Part shown: positions 16,728 through 25,688 of the stretch, piece by piece
Numbering within the stretch: the first letter of the stretch is position 1
How the letters are laid out: the number at the start of each line of letters is the position of its first letter
Assembly (NCBI GenBank): GCA_003563915.1
Contig: PWTE01000240.1
Span: 1 to 36,593 of the forward strand
Source of the DNA: Nitriliruptoraceae bacterium
GTDB lineage: Bacteria > Actinomycetota > Nitriliruptoria > Nitriliruptorales > Nitriliruptoraceae
Length of the DNA: 36,593 bases
Direction: 5' to 3'
Notes under the pieces: generated by a model
Told to the model about the DNA's origin: nothing
What the model saw: only the letters and a program-made list of their open reading frames with translations
The model's database searches: none
Position numbers and translations under genes: made by a program

Positions 16728-18436
16728 CCACGACGTCAGGAGGGGCCACGCGCATCGGCGGGCTGACGCGTGAGCGTGGCCCGGTCGTGACGGCGGCCCT
16801 CCTGGCGATCCCCCTCGTCTTCCTCGGGCTGTTCTTCGTCTGGCCGGTCGCCACCATCGTGCTGACGGGGCTCAGGCCCGAGGGTGTCCTCGACCTCGGA
16901 GCACTCTGGCGGGTGCTGCAGGATCCCACGGTGGGAGGGGTCGCGTGGTTCACCCTCTGGCAGGCGGTCGTGTCGACCCTGCTCACCTTGGCGCTCGGCA
17001 TCCCGGGTGCGTACGCGCTGTCACGGCTCGAGTTCCGCGGGCGTGGCGTGTTGCGGGCCGCGGTGACCGTGCCGTTCGTGCTCCCAACCGTCGTGGTGGC
17101 CTCGGCGTTCCTGGCGCTCCTCGGCCCGCCGAGCCCGCTGAACACGCTGCTCGGCGGCCTGTTCGGCGAGGTCGCCCCGACCATCGACCTGCGTCGGACC
17201 GTCACTGCGATCCTGATCGCCCACGCCTTCTTCAACTACGCGGTGGTCGTCCGCACCGTCGGCGGCCTGTGGTCCCTGCTGGACCCGCGGCTGGAGGATG
17301 CGGCGCGGGTGATGGGAGCCTCTCGCTGGCGCGCGTTCCGTGAGGTCTCGCTCCCCCTGCTCCGCCCGGCGATCGCGTCCGCGGCCGCGATCGTCTTCCT
17401 GTTCACCTTCACCTCCTTCGGGGTCGTGTTGATCCTTGGCGGACCGGCCCGCGCCACCATCGAGGTGGAGATCCACCGGGCGACCACGCAGCTGTTGGAT
17501 CTGCCCCTGGCATCGGTGCTGGCCCTGCTGCAGCTGGTCGCGGTGGTATCGGCGCTGTTCGTGTACGGACGGCTCCAGCGCCGTGCGACCCGCCAACCAC
17601 TGGTTGCCGGGGACCAGACCGTTCGCCCACCTCGGACCCGGGGAGAGCGCCTCTTCCTGAGCGCCAACCTGACGGTCATGGCGGTGCTGCTGGCGGCACC
17701 GCTCCTGGTGCTGGTCGAACGCTCCCTCGACGTTGGTGAGGGCTACGGGTTCGGGCACTACCGCACGCTGTTCGCCACGACGGCGGACACGATCCTGGCC
17801 GTTCCCCCGTGGGTGGCGATCCGCAACTCGATCGGCTTCGCGGTCGCGGCGACCGTCGTCGCGGTGGTGGTCGGCGCGCTGGCGGCGACGGCAGCGGTCA
17901 CCGGTCGGGGACCCCTGGCCCGGGTGGTGGACGGCGCCCTGATGGTGCCCTTGGGGACCTCCGCCGTCACGATCGGGTTCGGGTTCCTCATCACCCTGAA
18001 CCGACCACCGGTGGACCTGCGCGGATCGCCTCTGCTCATCCCCCTGGCGCAGGCCTTGATCGCCACCCCGTTCGTGGTGCGGACGTTGCTGCCGGTGCTG
18101 CGGTCGATCGATGAACGTCTGAGGGAAGCTGCAGCGACACTCGGCGCGACCCCACGACGCATCTGGCAGGAGGTCGATCTCCCGATCGTCGGGCGGGCGC
18201 TGCTGGTCGCCGCGGGGTTCTCCTTCGCCATCGCCGTCGGTGAGTTCGGTGCGACGGTGTTCGTCGCTCGCGCCCAGTTCCCGACGATGCCCGTCGCCAT
18301 CTTCCGCTTCCTGGGACGACCGGGAGCCGCGAACTTCGGGCAGGCGATGGCGATGTCCACCATCCTGATGGTCGTCACCGCCAGCGCGCTGCTGTTGATC
18401 GACCGGCTGCGCGTGGGCCAGGTCGGACGGTTCTGA
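16724..18436 (+). CDS. thiP: Thiamine ABC transporter, fused permease
   Basis: The 570-residue inner-membrane protein is two permease domains in one chain (about 20-285 and 305-565), each with about six helices. Each half has the EAA loop that docks onto the ATPase: one around ARVMGASRWRAFREVSLP (about 195-212) and one around AATLGATPRRIWQEVDLP (about 470-487). The fused two-domain form is normal for ThiP and FbpB-type transporters; the riboswitch upstream and the ThiB neighbour settle thiamine as the ligand. The GTG start is embedded in the thiB stop (GTGA), so translation is coupled. Confidence 0.93.
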   Translation: MTTTSGGATRIGGLTRERGPVVTAALLAIPLVFLGLFFVWPVATIVLTGLRPEGVLDLGALWRVLQDPTVGGVAWFTLWQAVVSTLLTLALGIPGAYALSRLEFRGRGVLRAAVTVPFVLPTVVVASAFLALLGPPSPLNTLLGGLFGEVAPTIDLRRTVTAILIAHAFFNYAVVVRTVGGLWSLLDPRLEDAARVMGASRWRAFREVSLPLLRPAIASAAAIVFLFTFTSFGVVLILGGPARATIEVEIHRATTQLLDLPLASVLALLQLVAVVSALFVYGRLQRRATRQPLVAGDQTVRPPRTRGERLFLSANLTVMAVLLAAPLLVLVERSLDVGEGYGFGHYRTLFATTADTILAVPPWVAIRNSIGFAVAATVVAVVVGALAATAAVTGRGPLARVVDGALMVPLGTSAVTIGFGFLITLNRPPVDLRGSPLLIPLAQALIATPFVVRTLLPVLRSIDERLREAAATLGATPRRIWQEVDLPIVGRALLVAAGFSFAIAVGEFGATVFVARAQFPTMPVAIFRFLGRPGAANFGQAMAMSTILMVVTASALLLIDRLRVGQVGRF

Positions 18437-18446
18437 GGGGACGCTG

Positions 18447-19538
18447 ATGCTCGAGGTACGAGGCCTGACGGTCCGGTACGGCGACCATGTCGCCGTCGCC
18501 GACCTCGACCTGCAGGCAGACGAGGGCGAGGGGGTGTGCGTCCTCGGTCCGTCCGGGTGCGGGAAGTCCACGCTCCTGCGAGCGATCGCCGGTCTGGTCC
18601 TGCCCGACGCGGGCCACGTCACCTTGGACGATCGCGACCTCGGCGGACTGCGTCCGGATCAGCGACGCGTCGGGCTGATGTTCCAGGATCACGCGCTGTT
18701 CCCCCACCGCAGCGTCGCCGCGAACGTCGGCTTCGGACCACGCATGCAGGGGCTCACGCGCGATGAGATCGACCAGCGCGTGGAGGACGCCCTCTCGCTG
18801 GTGGATCTGGCGGGAACCGGCGAGCGGACGGTCACCTCGCTGTCCGGAGGTGAGCAGCAACGGGTGGCGCTGGCGCGAGCCATCGCCGCCCAGCCGAAGC
18901 TGCTGATGCTCGACGAGCCACTGGGATCCCTCGATCGCGCCCTGCGCGATCGGCTCCTCACCGAACTCCCGCGACTCCTCCGGGAACTCGGGACGACCGT
19001 GCTCTACGTCACGCACGATCAGGACGAGGCGCTCGCGCTGGCCGATCGCGTCGCGGTGATGCGCTCAGGACGGATCGAGCAGGTCGGCACGCCGGACGCG
19101 CTCTGGCGCTCCCCCTCGACCGTCTTCGTCGCCCGGTTCCTCGGCCTGGAGCACATCTACGACGCTCATATCGAGGATGGGATCGCGACGACACCTCTGG
19201 GAGCCCTCCCGGTAGCAGAGCGGACCGCGGGGGGGAAGGCGACGCTGGTGCTGCTCCTGGACGCGCTCCGGATCGTCGACCCAGAGCTTCCGCGCCGTCC
19301 GGACGAGATCGAACTGTCTGGCGAGGTGGTCGGCCACCGGTTCGCTGGAGACCACCTCCGCGTCCGGGTGCGCACCTCGACGGACGTCGAGGTGACCGTG
19401 CCGATCTGGCGTCGCGACGCCCCCCGCCTGGGTGACGGCGTCACCCTCGCCGTCGATCCGGATGCCATCCGCATCCTGCCTGCGGAGCCGGCAGCCACTC
19501 CGCAGGCTCCCGTCTCACCCACACCAACGCGTCAGTAG
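18447..19538 (+). CDS. thiQ: Thiamine ABC transporter, ATP-binding protein
   Basis: The 363-residue ATPase drives thiamine uptake. Motifs are complete: Walker A GPSGCGKS (34-41), Q-loop FQDHALFPH (79-87), signature LSGGEQQ (132-138), Walker B LLMLDE (152-157) and H-loop His190 in VTHDQDEA. A C-terminal TOBE-like domain (about 230-345) makes it longer than enterobacterial ThiQ and like the FbpC/PotA group. The ATG follows thiP by ten bases with GAGGGG upstream. The last 7 bases overlap the convergent CBS-domain gene, with no terminator seen between them. Confidence 0.93.
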   Translation: MLEVRGLTVRYGDHVAVADLDLQADEGEGVCVLGPSGCGKSTLLRAIAGLVLPDAGHVTLDDRDLGGLRPDQRRVGLMFQDHALFPHRSVAANVGFGPRMQGLTRDEIDQRVEDALSLVDLAGTGERTVTSLSGGEQQRVALARAIAAQPKLLMLDEPLGSLDRALRDRLLTELPRLLRELGTTVLYVTHDQDEALALADRVAVMRSGRIEQVGTPDALWRSPSTVFVARFLGLEHIYDAHIEDGIATTPLGALPVAERTAGGKATLVLLLDALRIVDPELPRRPDEIELSGEVVGHRFAGDHLRVRVRTSTDVEVTVPIWRRDAPRLGDGVTLAVDPDAIRILPAEPAATPQAPVSPTPTRQ

Positions 19539-19978
19539 CTGGAGCCACGGACGTAGTTCGCGAGCTGCTCTGCCTCGGTAGTCAGCTCTTCGAGCTGCCA
19601 CTTGACCACGTCGCCGATCGAGACGATCCCGATGAGACAGCGGTCCACATCCACGACCGGGACGTGTCGGATCCGCTCCTCGGTCATGATCCGCATCAGC
19701 TCATCGGTGTTGGTCCCAGGCGTGCAGGTGCGTGCCTCCGCACTCATGACCCGCGTCACGGAGACCTCGAGGGCCTCCGGGCCGGTCGCCGCCAGCTCCC
19801 GCACGATGTCGCGTTCGGAGAGGATGCCGGCCAGCTTGCCCTCAGCATCGGTGATCAACACCGAACCGATGTTGCGGGCGGTGAGACGTTCGACCGCATC
19901 GCGCAGGGTGGCGTCGAGCGGCAGCGTCTCCAACGCCGATCCCTTGCCGTCCAGCAGGACCGAGACGGGGACTCCCAC
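19532..19978 (-). CDS. Small protein with two CBS domains
   Basis: The 148-residue protein consists almost wholly of a tandem CBS pair (a Bateman module, about 8-60 and 75-130) with the repeated pattern LITDAEGKLAGILSERDIVR and VPVVDVDRCLIGIVSIGDVV. Such modules bind adenine nucleotides and pass the signal to partners. There is no effector domain. The C-terminal helix has TEAEQLANYV. I prefer the GTG at 19978 because AGGAGG lies five bases upstream; an ATG at 20002 would add eight residues but has no ribosome binding site. It lies between the thiamine and hydrogenase operons; a link to either is not shown. Confidence 0.88.
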   Translation of the reverse strand: MGVPVSVLLDGKGSALETLPLDATLRDAVERLTARNIGSVLITDAEGKLAGILSERDIVRELAATGPEALEVSVTRVMSAEARTCTPGTNTDELMRIMTEERIRHVPVVDVDRCLIGIVSIGDVVKWQLEELTTEAEQLANYVRGSSY

Positions 19979-20030
19979 GGTGGCCTCCTCGCTCACCCCC
20001 ATGATGACACGTGTGGAGCACCGCCGCTAG

Positions 20031-20048
20031 GGCTCGGCGTGCCGAGCC
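20031..20048 (-). terminator. Hairpin after the hox operon
   Basis: GGCTCGGC and GCCGAGCC form an 8-bp inverted repeat with a two-base centre (effectively a 7-bp stem with a 4-base loop). It lies three bases beyond the hoxW stop on the minus strand and upstream of the CBS gene, so it fits a terminator of the hydrogenase operon. No T run is present. Confidence 0.55.
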
Positions 20049-20051
20049 GTG

Positions 20052-20534
20052 TCAACGTTCCTGTGCGTGGGAGGCTGGCTGGCGGACGAGGTCACCCACG
20101 ATGTCGACGGCCCGCTCGACCGCGCGACCGGCGGCAGGTGACAGGCGGGTCCCGAGCCCCAGGTCCGTCGCCGGCACGTGAACCGTGAGCGCCGCGGCAG
20201 GCAGCGAACCGAGTCGCTCCGCGAGGGCGAGGAGGGTGGGAGGGTCGAGGTGGTGGCTGAACGCCGCATCGGCGGCAGAGCCGTGCACCTCAACCACCGT
20301 GACCTCCTCCACCTCGACGGATGCATCGACGAAGACGACCAGCGTGCGACCCACCAGATCCGCAGCCAGCTCGGGCATGAGCTGCATCAGCGACATCGCC
20401 TCGACGTCCGGGAGCTCCCGCGCGGAGACCCGCTCCGCGACCCGCCGACCCGCCGCATCGTCCCGACGCAGCTCGGAGCCCACCCCGATGACCAGCACCG
20501 GGGCCCGGCTCCGGTCAGGTACGCCGTCGTTCAT
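20052..20534 (-). CDS. hoxW: [NiFe] hydrogenase maturation endopeptidase
   Basis: This protease trims the C-terminal tail of the hydrogenase large subunit after nickel insertion. The 160 residues fit the HyaD/HybD/HoxW family: the N-terminal VIGVGSELRRDDAAG motif (15-29), Asp69 in FVDAS, and His93/His94 in the SHHLDPP segment are at the metal-recognition positions. It is the last gene of the hox operon, overlaps hoxH by 20 bases, and its substrate is almost surely the HoxH encoded next to it. Confidence 0.9.
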   Translation of the reverse strand: MNDGVPDRSRAPVLVIGVGSELRRDDAAGRRVAERVSARELPDVEAMSLMQLMPELAADLVGRTLVVFVDASVEVEEVTVVEVHGSAADAAFSHHLDPPTLLALAERLGSLPAAALTVHVPATDLGLGTRLSPAAGRAVERAVDIVGDLVRQPASHAQER

Positions 20535-21951
20535 CGATCGTCACTCCCTCCTGATCGACCAGTTCGACCACCATCGGCATCTGTCCGAGCGCGTGGGTGG
20601 AGCACGACAGGCACGGGTCGTAGCTGCGGATGCCAGCCTCGATGCGGTTGAGCATCCCGTCCGTGAGCTCCGGGCCGGTCACGTACCGGGCCGCGATGTC
20701 CCGGATCGTGCGGTTCATGGCGAGTTCGTTCTGGCCGGTCGCGATCACGAGGTTGACCCCCGTCACCACCCCGTTGGCATCCACCTCGTAGTCGTGGAAC
20801 AGCGTGCCGCGCGGCGCCTCCGACGCTCCGACACCGCGCCGGAGGTTCGGTTCCGCGTGCGCGCGGACGTGGGTATCGGTGATCTCCGGGTGGTCGAGGA
20901 GTTCCCCGATCAGCTCCAGGCCCGCCAGCACCTCGAGCACCCGGGCGTGGTGGTACAGGAACGAGGACGACGCGATGCGTCCCACCCGCTCACGCAGCGC
21001 CGCCAGGCCGGCGTCCGCGAGCGGGGTACCGAACCGCTCGGCGATGTTGATGCGCGCGAGCGGACCGACGCGGTACATGGCCGTCCGCGGGTCGTCGTCT
21101 CGCAGGGCGGCCTTCCAGTACGGGACCTTCAGGTAGGAGTCGGACGAGGCCGCCTCACCCAGGACCTCGCGGTAGTCGGCGGGGTCCAGGCCCGCAGCGA
21201 TCACGCCGCCGTCGGCGTCGATCACGGTCAAGGTGCCGTCGTAGTGCTCCCAGAGCCCATCCGGACGGCCGTGCGCGAGGTACATGCTGGGGAACGTGCC
21301 GAAGGTCTCCAGCTCCTCCGCGAACCGGTCCAGCAGACCGAAGGACAGCTCGAGGGTGTTGCGGGCGGCTGCCAGCGCCTCGTCGAGCCCGGCTCGCAGC
21401 GTGTCGCGCGCATCGGTCGTGAGCGGCTCGGCGACGCCCCCGGCGACGATCCCGGTCCCGTGGATGCGCTGTCCGGTGACCGCCGCGATCACCTCCTGGC
21501 CGTAGCGGCGCAGGCCGATCCCCTGACGGACGACGTCCGGTTCCGCCTGCATCAGTCCGAAGACGTTGCGTCGTGCCGGGTCGGACTCCATCCCGAGCAG
21601 CAGATCGGGCGCCGACAGGTGGAAGAAGCTCAGCGAGTGGGACTGCACGATCTGACCGAGGTTGGCCATCCGACGCAGCCGGGTCGCCGCCGGCGGGATC
21701 CGGACGGCCATGACCTGCTCGGTGGCCTTCGCCGAGGCCAGCAGGTGGCTGACGGGGCAGATCCCACAGGTCCGCGCCGTCAATCCCGGCATCTCCGCGA
21801 GGAGCCGACCACGGCAGAACTCCTCGAACCCCCGGAACTCCGTGATGTGGAAGCGGGCGTCCTCGACCTGCCCTTCGCCGTCGAGGTGGAGGGTGATCTT
21901 GGCGTGGCCCTCGATCCGGCTGACCGGATCGATCACGTGGATGTCGTGCAT
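20515..21951 (-). CDS. hoxH: Bidirectional [NiFe] hydrogenase, large (catalytic) subunit
   Basis: The 478-residue subunit holds the Ni-Fe(CN)2CO centre. The N-terminal L1 motif [10 protein letters not shown] (Cys62, Cys65) and C-terminal L2 motif DPCLSCSTH (Cys447, Cys450) provide the four metal-binding cysteines. A 25-residue tail starting ALGQMPM follows His453 and should be removed by HoxW. The L2 form and the HoxEFU partners place it in group 3d (NAD-linked bidirectional), not group 1 uptake or group 3b. The ATG is preceded by AAGGGA. It lies 16 bases after hoxY. The protein should be cytoplasmic: no twin-arginine signal is seen on the small subunit. Confidence 0.96.
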   Translation of the reverse strand: MHDIHVIDPVSRIEGHAKITLHLDGEGQVEDARFHITEFRGFEEFCRGRLLAEMPGLTARTCGICPVSHLLASAKATEQVMAVRIPPAATRLRRMANLGQIVQSHSLSFFHLSAPDLLLGMESDPARRNVFGLMQAEPDVVRQGIGLRRYGQEVIAAVTGQRIHGTGIVAGGVAEPLTTDARDTLRAGLDEALAAARNTLELSFGLLDRFAEELETFGTFPSMYLAHGRPDGLWEHYDGTLTVIDADGGVIAAGLDPADYREVLGEAASSDSYLKVPYWKAALRDDDPRTAMYRVGPLARINIAERFGTPLADAGLAALRERVGRIASSSFLYHHARVLEVLAGLELIGELLDHPEITDTHVRAHAEPNLRRGVGASEAPRGTLFHDYEVDANGVVTGVNLVIATGQNELAMNRTIRDIAARYVTGPELTDGMLNRIEAGIRSYDPCLSCSTHALGQMPMVVELVDQEGVTIDERRRT

Positions 21952-21967
21952 CGTCGTCCCTTCCCGC

Positions 21968-22543
21968 TCAACCGAAGCGGAGATCGTCCGGCCCGCGGCC
22001 GGTCAGGTCGGGGAGGCCCTCCCCAGCTTCGAGAGCATCGAGCAGCAGCTCGAGCGCGCGGCCGATGCGCTCGGCCGACGGGGGGCACCCTGGTAGGTAC
22101 ACGTCGATGGGGATGACCTCGTGGAGCGGCTGCACCGTGGGCAGCAGCGCCGGTACGACCGAACGGGGCACCTGGCCGGCCAGATCCGGAGCGTCCCCGT
22201 ACACCCGCTGCAGGAGCTCGTCCGGCTCACCCAGGCGGTTGCGCAACGAGGTCACGTTGCCGGTGACCGCACAGTCGCCGAAGGACACCACCACCCGGCT
22301 GTTCGCCCGCAGCTGGTGCGCGAGCTCCAGGTTGTCCTCGTTGGCGACCGCCCCCTCGACCAGGGTGAGGTCCACGTCCTCCGGGAAGACCTTGACATCG
22401 GTGAGCGGACCGAAGACCACGTCGACCCGCTCCGCCAGGCCGAAGAGCTTCTCGTCGAGGTCCAGGAAGGACATGTGGCAGCCGGAACAGCCCCCGAGCC
22501 ACACGGTTGCCAATCGGAGCTTGTCGTCGGTTGACCCGCTCAT
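21968..22543 (-). CDS. hoxY: Bidirectional [NiFe] hydrogenase, small subunit
   Basis: The 191-residue subunit carries the proximal [4Fe-4S] cluster that passes electrons between HoxH and the diaphorase. Its ligands are Cys19 and Cys22 (GGCSGCHMS), Cys91 (FGDCAVTGN) and Cys153 ([11 protein letters not shown]). It lacks the C-terminal cluster domain and the twin-arginine leader of uptake hydrogenases, as expected for group 3d. The ATG at 22543 overlaps the hoxU stop by four bases (ATGA). A longer open frame upstream is just the shadow of hoxU. Confidence 0.95.
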   Translation of the reverse strand: MSGSTDDKLRLATVWLGGCSGCHMSFLDLDEKLFGLAERVDVVFGPLTDVKVFPEDVDLTLVEGAVANEDNLELAHQLRANSRVVVSFGDCAVTGNVTSLRNRLGEPDELLQRVYGDAPDLAGQVPRSVVPALLPTVQPLHEVIPIDVYLPGCPPSAERIGRALELLLDALEAGEGLPDLTGRGPDDLRFG

Positions 22544-23298
22544 GACGGCACCTCCTCGTCCGTACGGTTGACCCACTCCCCTTCGTTCCGTGCGCGCGAG
22601 AGGAACGCGACCACCTCGGCATCGTGGCGCATCTCCCCCACCCCACGTCCCTTGAAGGACAGCGCGCCCGTCGGGCACACCAGCACGCACTTGCCGCACC
22701 AGGTGCAGGAACTGGCCTCCCCCCACGGGACATCCATCTCGGCCACCAGCCTCGAGCCACCACCGCGTTCGGCGATCTCCCACACGGAGGCGCCTTCGAC
22801 CTCGGCGCAGACCCGCACACAGCGGGTGCACTTCACGCACCGGTCACGATCGAGCACGTACTTCGGGTGCGACGCGTCGACCCCCTCGTCGGCGTAGCTC
22901 AGCTCGTAGTGGATGTGATCGACCCGGTTGGTGGCCGCAAGGTCCTGGAGCTCGCAGGCACCGCTGGAGACGCACGTCGCGCAGATGTGGTTGCCCTCGG
23001 CGAAGAGCAGTTCGATGATGCGCCGGCGGTGCTCCTGGAGATCCCAGGTGCTGGTGCGGATGTCCATGTCCTGCCAGACGGGCGTGGCGCAGGCCAGTCT
23101 CAGGCGCGGGTCCCCGTCGACCTCGACGGAACACAGCCGGCAACCGCCGTGGACCGACAGACCGTCGAGGTAACACAGGGTCGGGATCGGCACGCCGACC
23201 CGTCGGGCGAGCGACAGGATGGTCTCACCCTCGACCGCATCGACCTCCTGCCCGTCGATCGTGACCGGGACGGTGGCACGTGGTTCACGCGGGCTCAT
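22540..23298 (-). CDS. hoxU: Hydrogenase diaphorase iron-sulfur subunit
   Basis: HoxU is like the N-terminal part of NuoG and wires HoxF to HoxY. The 252 residues contain a plant-type [2Fe-2S] domain (Cys42, 53, 56, 70), a NuoG-like [4Fe-4S] motif (His104, Cys106, 109, 115) and two ferredoxin-type clusters (Cys154-157-160-164 and Cys198-201-204-208, the latter in [16 protein letters not shown]). I chose the ATG at 23298, which overlaps hoxF by 14 bases; the frame stays open to 23562, but that part lies inside hoxF and is not protein-like. Confidence 0.94.
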   Translation of the reverse strand: MSPREPRATVPVTIDGQEVDAVEGETILSLARRVGVPIPTLCYLDGLSVHGGCRLCSVEVDGDPRLRLACATPVWQDMDIRTSTWDLQEHRRRIIELLFAEGNHICATCVSSGACELQDLAATNRVDHIHYELSYADEGVDASHPKYVLDRDRCVKCTRCVRVCAEVEGASVWEIAERGGGSRLVAEMDVPWGEASSCTWCGKCVLVCPTGALSFKGRGVGEMRHDAEVVAFLSRARNEGEWVNRTDEEVPS

Positions 23299-24952
23299 GA
23301 GCGACCTCCTCGGAGCGGTTGCCGGCGTCCGGCTCCTCCAGATCCACCAGCAGCGCCTCGTACTCGTCACGGAAGTGCTCGAGGGTGGAGAACACCGGGT
23401 TCGGTGCGCTCTGCCCCAGGCCACAGAGGCTGGTTGCCCGGACCGTGCGCGCCAGGCTCTCGAGGTGCTGCAGGTCCCGGCGTCGACCGGTGCCCTCACA
23501 GATCCGGTCGAGGAAGGCGTGCATCTTCTCGGTCCCCACCCGACAGGGCACACACTTCCCACAGCTCTCGTCCCGGCAGAAGGCGAGGTAGAAGCGGGCC
23601 ACCTCGGGCATGCTGACGCTGTCGTCCATCACGACCAGACCGCCGGAGCCCATCATCGACCCGAGGTCGCGCAGGTGCTCGTAGTCGACCGGGGTGTCCA
23701 GGTACTGCGCCGGGATACACCCGCCGGACGGCCCGCCGGTCTGGGCGGCCTTGAAGGTCCGACCGTTCGGGATCCCGCCCGCCATGTCGAACACGATCTC
23801 CCGCAGGCTGATCCCCATGGGGACCTCGATCAGGCCGGTGTCGGCCACCGAACCGGCCAGAGCGAACACCTTGGTGCCTGGGCTCGACTCCGTGCCGAGG
23901 GAAGCGAACCAGTCCGGCCCTCGGGCGATGATGGCTGGGACGTTGGCGAGGGTCTCGACGTTGTTGATCATCGTGGGCTGTCCCCACAGCCCCTTCTCGG
24001 TCGGGTACGGGGGACGCAGCACCGGCAGTCCGCGACGCCCCTCGATGGACGCCATCAGCGCGGTCTCCTCACCGCACACGAAGGCGCCCGCGCCAACGCG
24101 GACATCCAGGTCGAAGGCGAAGGACGAGCCGAGGACGTTGCGCCCGATGAGCTTCGCGCGCTTCGCCGCGCGGATGGCACGTTCCATCCGCTCGATCGCC
24201 AGGGGGTACTCCGCGCGCACGTAGACGAAGCCCTTCGTCGCGCCGGTGGCGTAGGCGGCGATCGCCAGACCCTCGATCACCCGGTGGGGATCGGAGTCCA
24301 TGATGGTCCGATCCATGTACGCACCGGGGTCGCCCTCGTCCCCGTTGGCGACGACGTACTTGGTGTCGGCCTCCGCCTCCGCCAGCAGCGCCCACTTACG
24401 ACCCGTCGGGTAGCCGGCACCACCGCGGCCACGCAGGCCGCTGCGTGTGATGGCGTCGACCACCTCCGCGGGCTCCATCAGGGTGATCACCTTCGCCAAC
24501 GCGTGGTAGCCGCCCTCGCCGACGTAGTCCTCCAACCGTTCGGGGTCGATCCGTCCCGCGGTCTCCAGCACGACCCGCTCCTGACGGGCGAAGAAGGGCA
24601 GGTCGGGGGGCATCGTCGTCGCGCCGTCGGTCGGCTGCCCACCGAGCAGGTGCTCGTCGGCGATCGCCCCGGCACCCTCCGTATCGACGTGCGTGTAGAT
24701 CGTGGTCTGCTCGGCCCGGTCCTCGACCCGGACGAGCGGGCCCCGACTGCAGAGTCCCGGACACCCCGTCGACACGACGCCGATGTCGGTCCGCTCGGCC
24801 TCGTCGAGCGCGGCCGTCAGGCGGTCGCGCACCGGCAGGGCCCCCGCGGTGACGCACGCGGTGGAGGTACAGACCAGGGCGCGGCGGACGAACCGTGCCC
24901 GTTCCTCGCGCTCGAAGCGGACGACGTCGTCGAGGTCGATCGGTGCAGCCAT
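23285..24952 (-). CDS. hoxF: Hydrogenase diaphorase flavoprotein (NADH- and FMN-binding) subunit
   Basis: HoxF exchanges electrons with NAD(H). The 555 residues have an N-terminal thioredoxin-like [2Fe-2S] domain (Cys28, 33, 64, 68; about 20-115), then the NuoF core: [13 protein letters not shown] for [17 protein letters not shown] for FMN, and the C-terminal [4Fe-4S] ligands in [10 protein letters not shown] plus TSLCGLGQ. Complex I NuoF lacks the N-terminal domain and would be followed by nuoG; here hoxU, hoxY and hoxH follow, so HoxF is the right name. Its ATG shares one base with the hoxE stop (TGATG). It is longer than NuoF by the extra domain, as expected. Confidence 0.95.
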   Translation of the reverse strand: MAAPIDLDDVVRFEREERARFVRRALVCTSTACVTAGALPVRDRLTAALDEAERTDIGVVSTGCPGLCSRGPLVRVEDRAEQTTIYTHVDTEGAGAIADEHLLGGQPTDGATTMPPDLPFFARQERVVLETAGRIDPERLEDYVGEGGYHALAKVITLMEPAEVVDAITRSGLRGRGGAGYPTGRKWALLAEAEADTKYVVANGDEGDPGAYMDRTIMDSDPHRVIEGLAIAAYATGATKGFVYVRAEYPLAIERMERAIRAAKRAKLIGRNVLGSSFAFDLDVRVGAGAFVCGEETALMASIEGRRGLPVLRPPYPTEKGLWGQPTMINNVETLANVPAIIARGPDWFASLGTESSPGTKVFALAGSVADTGLIEVPMGISLREIVFDMAGGIPNGRTFKAAQTGGPSGGCIPAQYLDTPVDYEHLRDLGSMMGSGGLVVMDDSVSMPEVARFYLAFCRDESCGKCVPCRVGTEKMHAFLDRICEGTGRRRDLQHLESLARTVRATSLCGLGQSAPNPVFSTLEHFRDEYEALLVDLEEPDAGNRSEEVAHEPA

Positions 24953-25491
24953 CAGGACACCTCCACCGGTTGCTCGGACGCGGCGTCCTGGGCCGCCGCC
25001 AGCCGGTCCACCACCATCTGTAGCGCCTCCTCAGCGGTGAGGTGACCCCGTACGTCGTCGTCGACCACGGTGACGGGCGCGAGGCTGCACGAGCCGATGC
25101 ACCGGGTCGTCGTCAGCGTGAGGGTCCCGTCCTCGGTGGTCTCGCCGGGTTGGATCCCGTACTCGCTCACCATCGCGTCGACGATCGCGTCCGCGCCCTT
25201 GACGAAGCACGCCGTCCCGGTGCACACCGAGCAGATGTGCTCGCCCATCGGCTCGCGCGTGAACAGGTGGTAGAAGGTGGCGACGCCGTAGACGCGGGAC
25301 CGTGGCAGCCGCAGCGCCTGCGCGACGTAGAGCAGGACGTCGTCGGCGAGGTAGCCGAACACCTCCTGCGCCGCGTGCAGGACCTCGATGAGCTGATCCT
25401 GCCGGTAACGGGCCTTGCGCAGGCTCTTGTCGAGCAGCGCGAATCGCTCGTCGCCCGACGGGTGCGGCTCCTGCGGTGGGGGAGGAACCAT
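24952..25491 (-). CDS. hoxE: Hydrogenase diaphorase subunit, NuoE-like [2Fe-2S] protein
   Basis: The 179-residue subunit has a helical N-terminal part ([20 protein letters not shown]) and a thioredoxin-like domain with the NuoE-type [2Fe-2S] ligands Cys90, Cys95 (CTGTAC), Cys131 and Cys135 (CIGSC). HoxE is found in five-subunit HoxEFUYH enzymes, as in cyanobacteria, and absent from the four-subunit soluble hydrogenase of Cupriavidus. The start ATG has an ideal AGGAGGTGAT seven bases upstream, the best ribosome binding site of the operon. It is the first gene, with promoter sequence expected in 25492-25643. Confidence 0.94.
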   Translation of the reverse strand: MVPPPPQEPHPSGDERFALLDKSLRKARYRQDQLIEVLHAAQEVFGYLADDVLLYVAQALRLPRSRVYGVATFYHLFTREPMGEHICSVCTGTACFVKGADAIVDAMVSEYGIQPGETTEDGTLTLTTTRCIGSCSLAPVTVVDDDVRGHLTAEEALQMVVDRLAAAQDAASEQPVEVS

Positions 25492-25559
25492 CGATCACCT
25501 CCTGGTTGACCAACGTGGCCCCAGCCTGTCGGTAGGACGTGTCGAGCGTTAGGGCAGGA

Positions 25560-25579
25560 GGTCACGACGGGAGGTGACC
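25560..25579. promoter_or_regulatory. GGTCAC-N8-GTGACC dyad in the hoxE upstream region
   Basis: A perfect 6-bp inverted repeat with an 8-base spacer (GGTCAC at 25560-25565, GTGACC at 25574-25579) lies about 70-90 bases upstream of the hoxE start. A second, weaker dyad (CGTGGAGCA/TGTTCCACG) lies near 25619-25641. Either could be an operator controlling the hydrogenase operon. No known consensus matches fully. Confidence 0.35.
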
Positions 25580-25643
25580 CTCGCCAGGCCGGACGGCGAC
25601 ATGGGTGTGCTCCGGGAACGTGGAGCAGCCATGTTCCACGCGA

Positions 25644-25672
25644 ACGCGCCCGGCCACGAAGGCCGGGCGCGT
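25644..25672 (-). terminator. Perfect 12-bp hairpin between moeZ and hoxE
   Basis: ACGCGCCCGGCC, loop ACGAA, GGCCGGGCGCGT: 12 perfect base pairs, starting 17 bases after the moeZ stop on the minus strand. It should end moeZ transcription and so give the hox operon its own promoter. Confidence 0.75.
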
Positions 25673-25688
25673 CGGTGATGGAACGGGT

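Noticed and set aside
23285-25491. Complex I subunits NuoE/NuoF
   Set aside because: The flavoprotein has the N-terminal [2Fe-2S] domain of HoxF, and hoxU, hoxY, hoxH follow instead of nuoG and membrane subunits.
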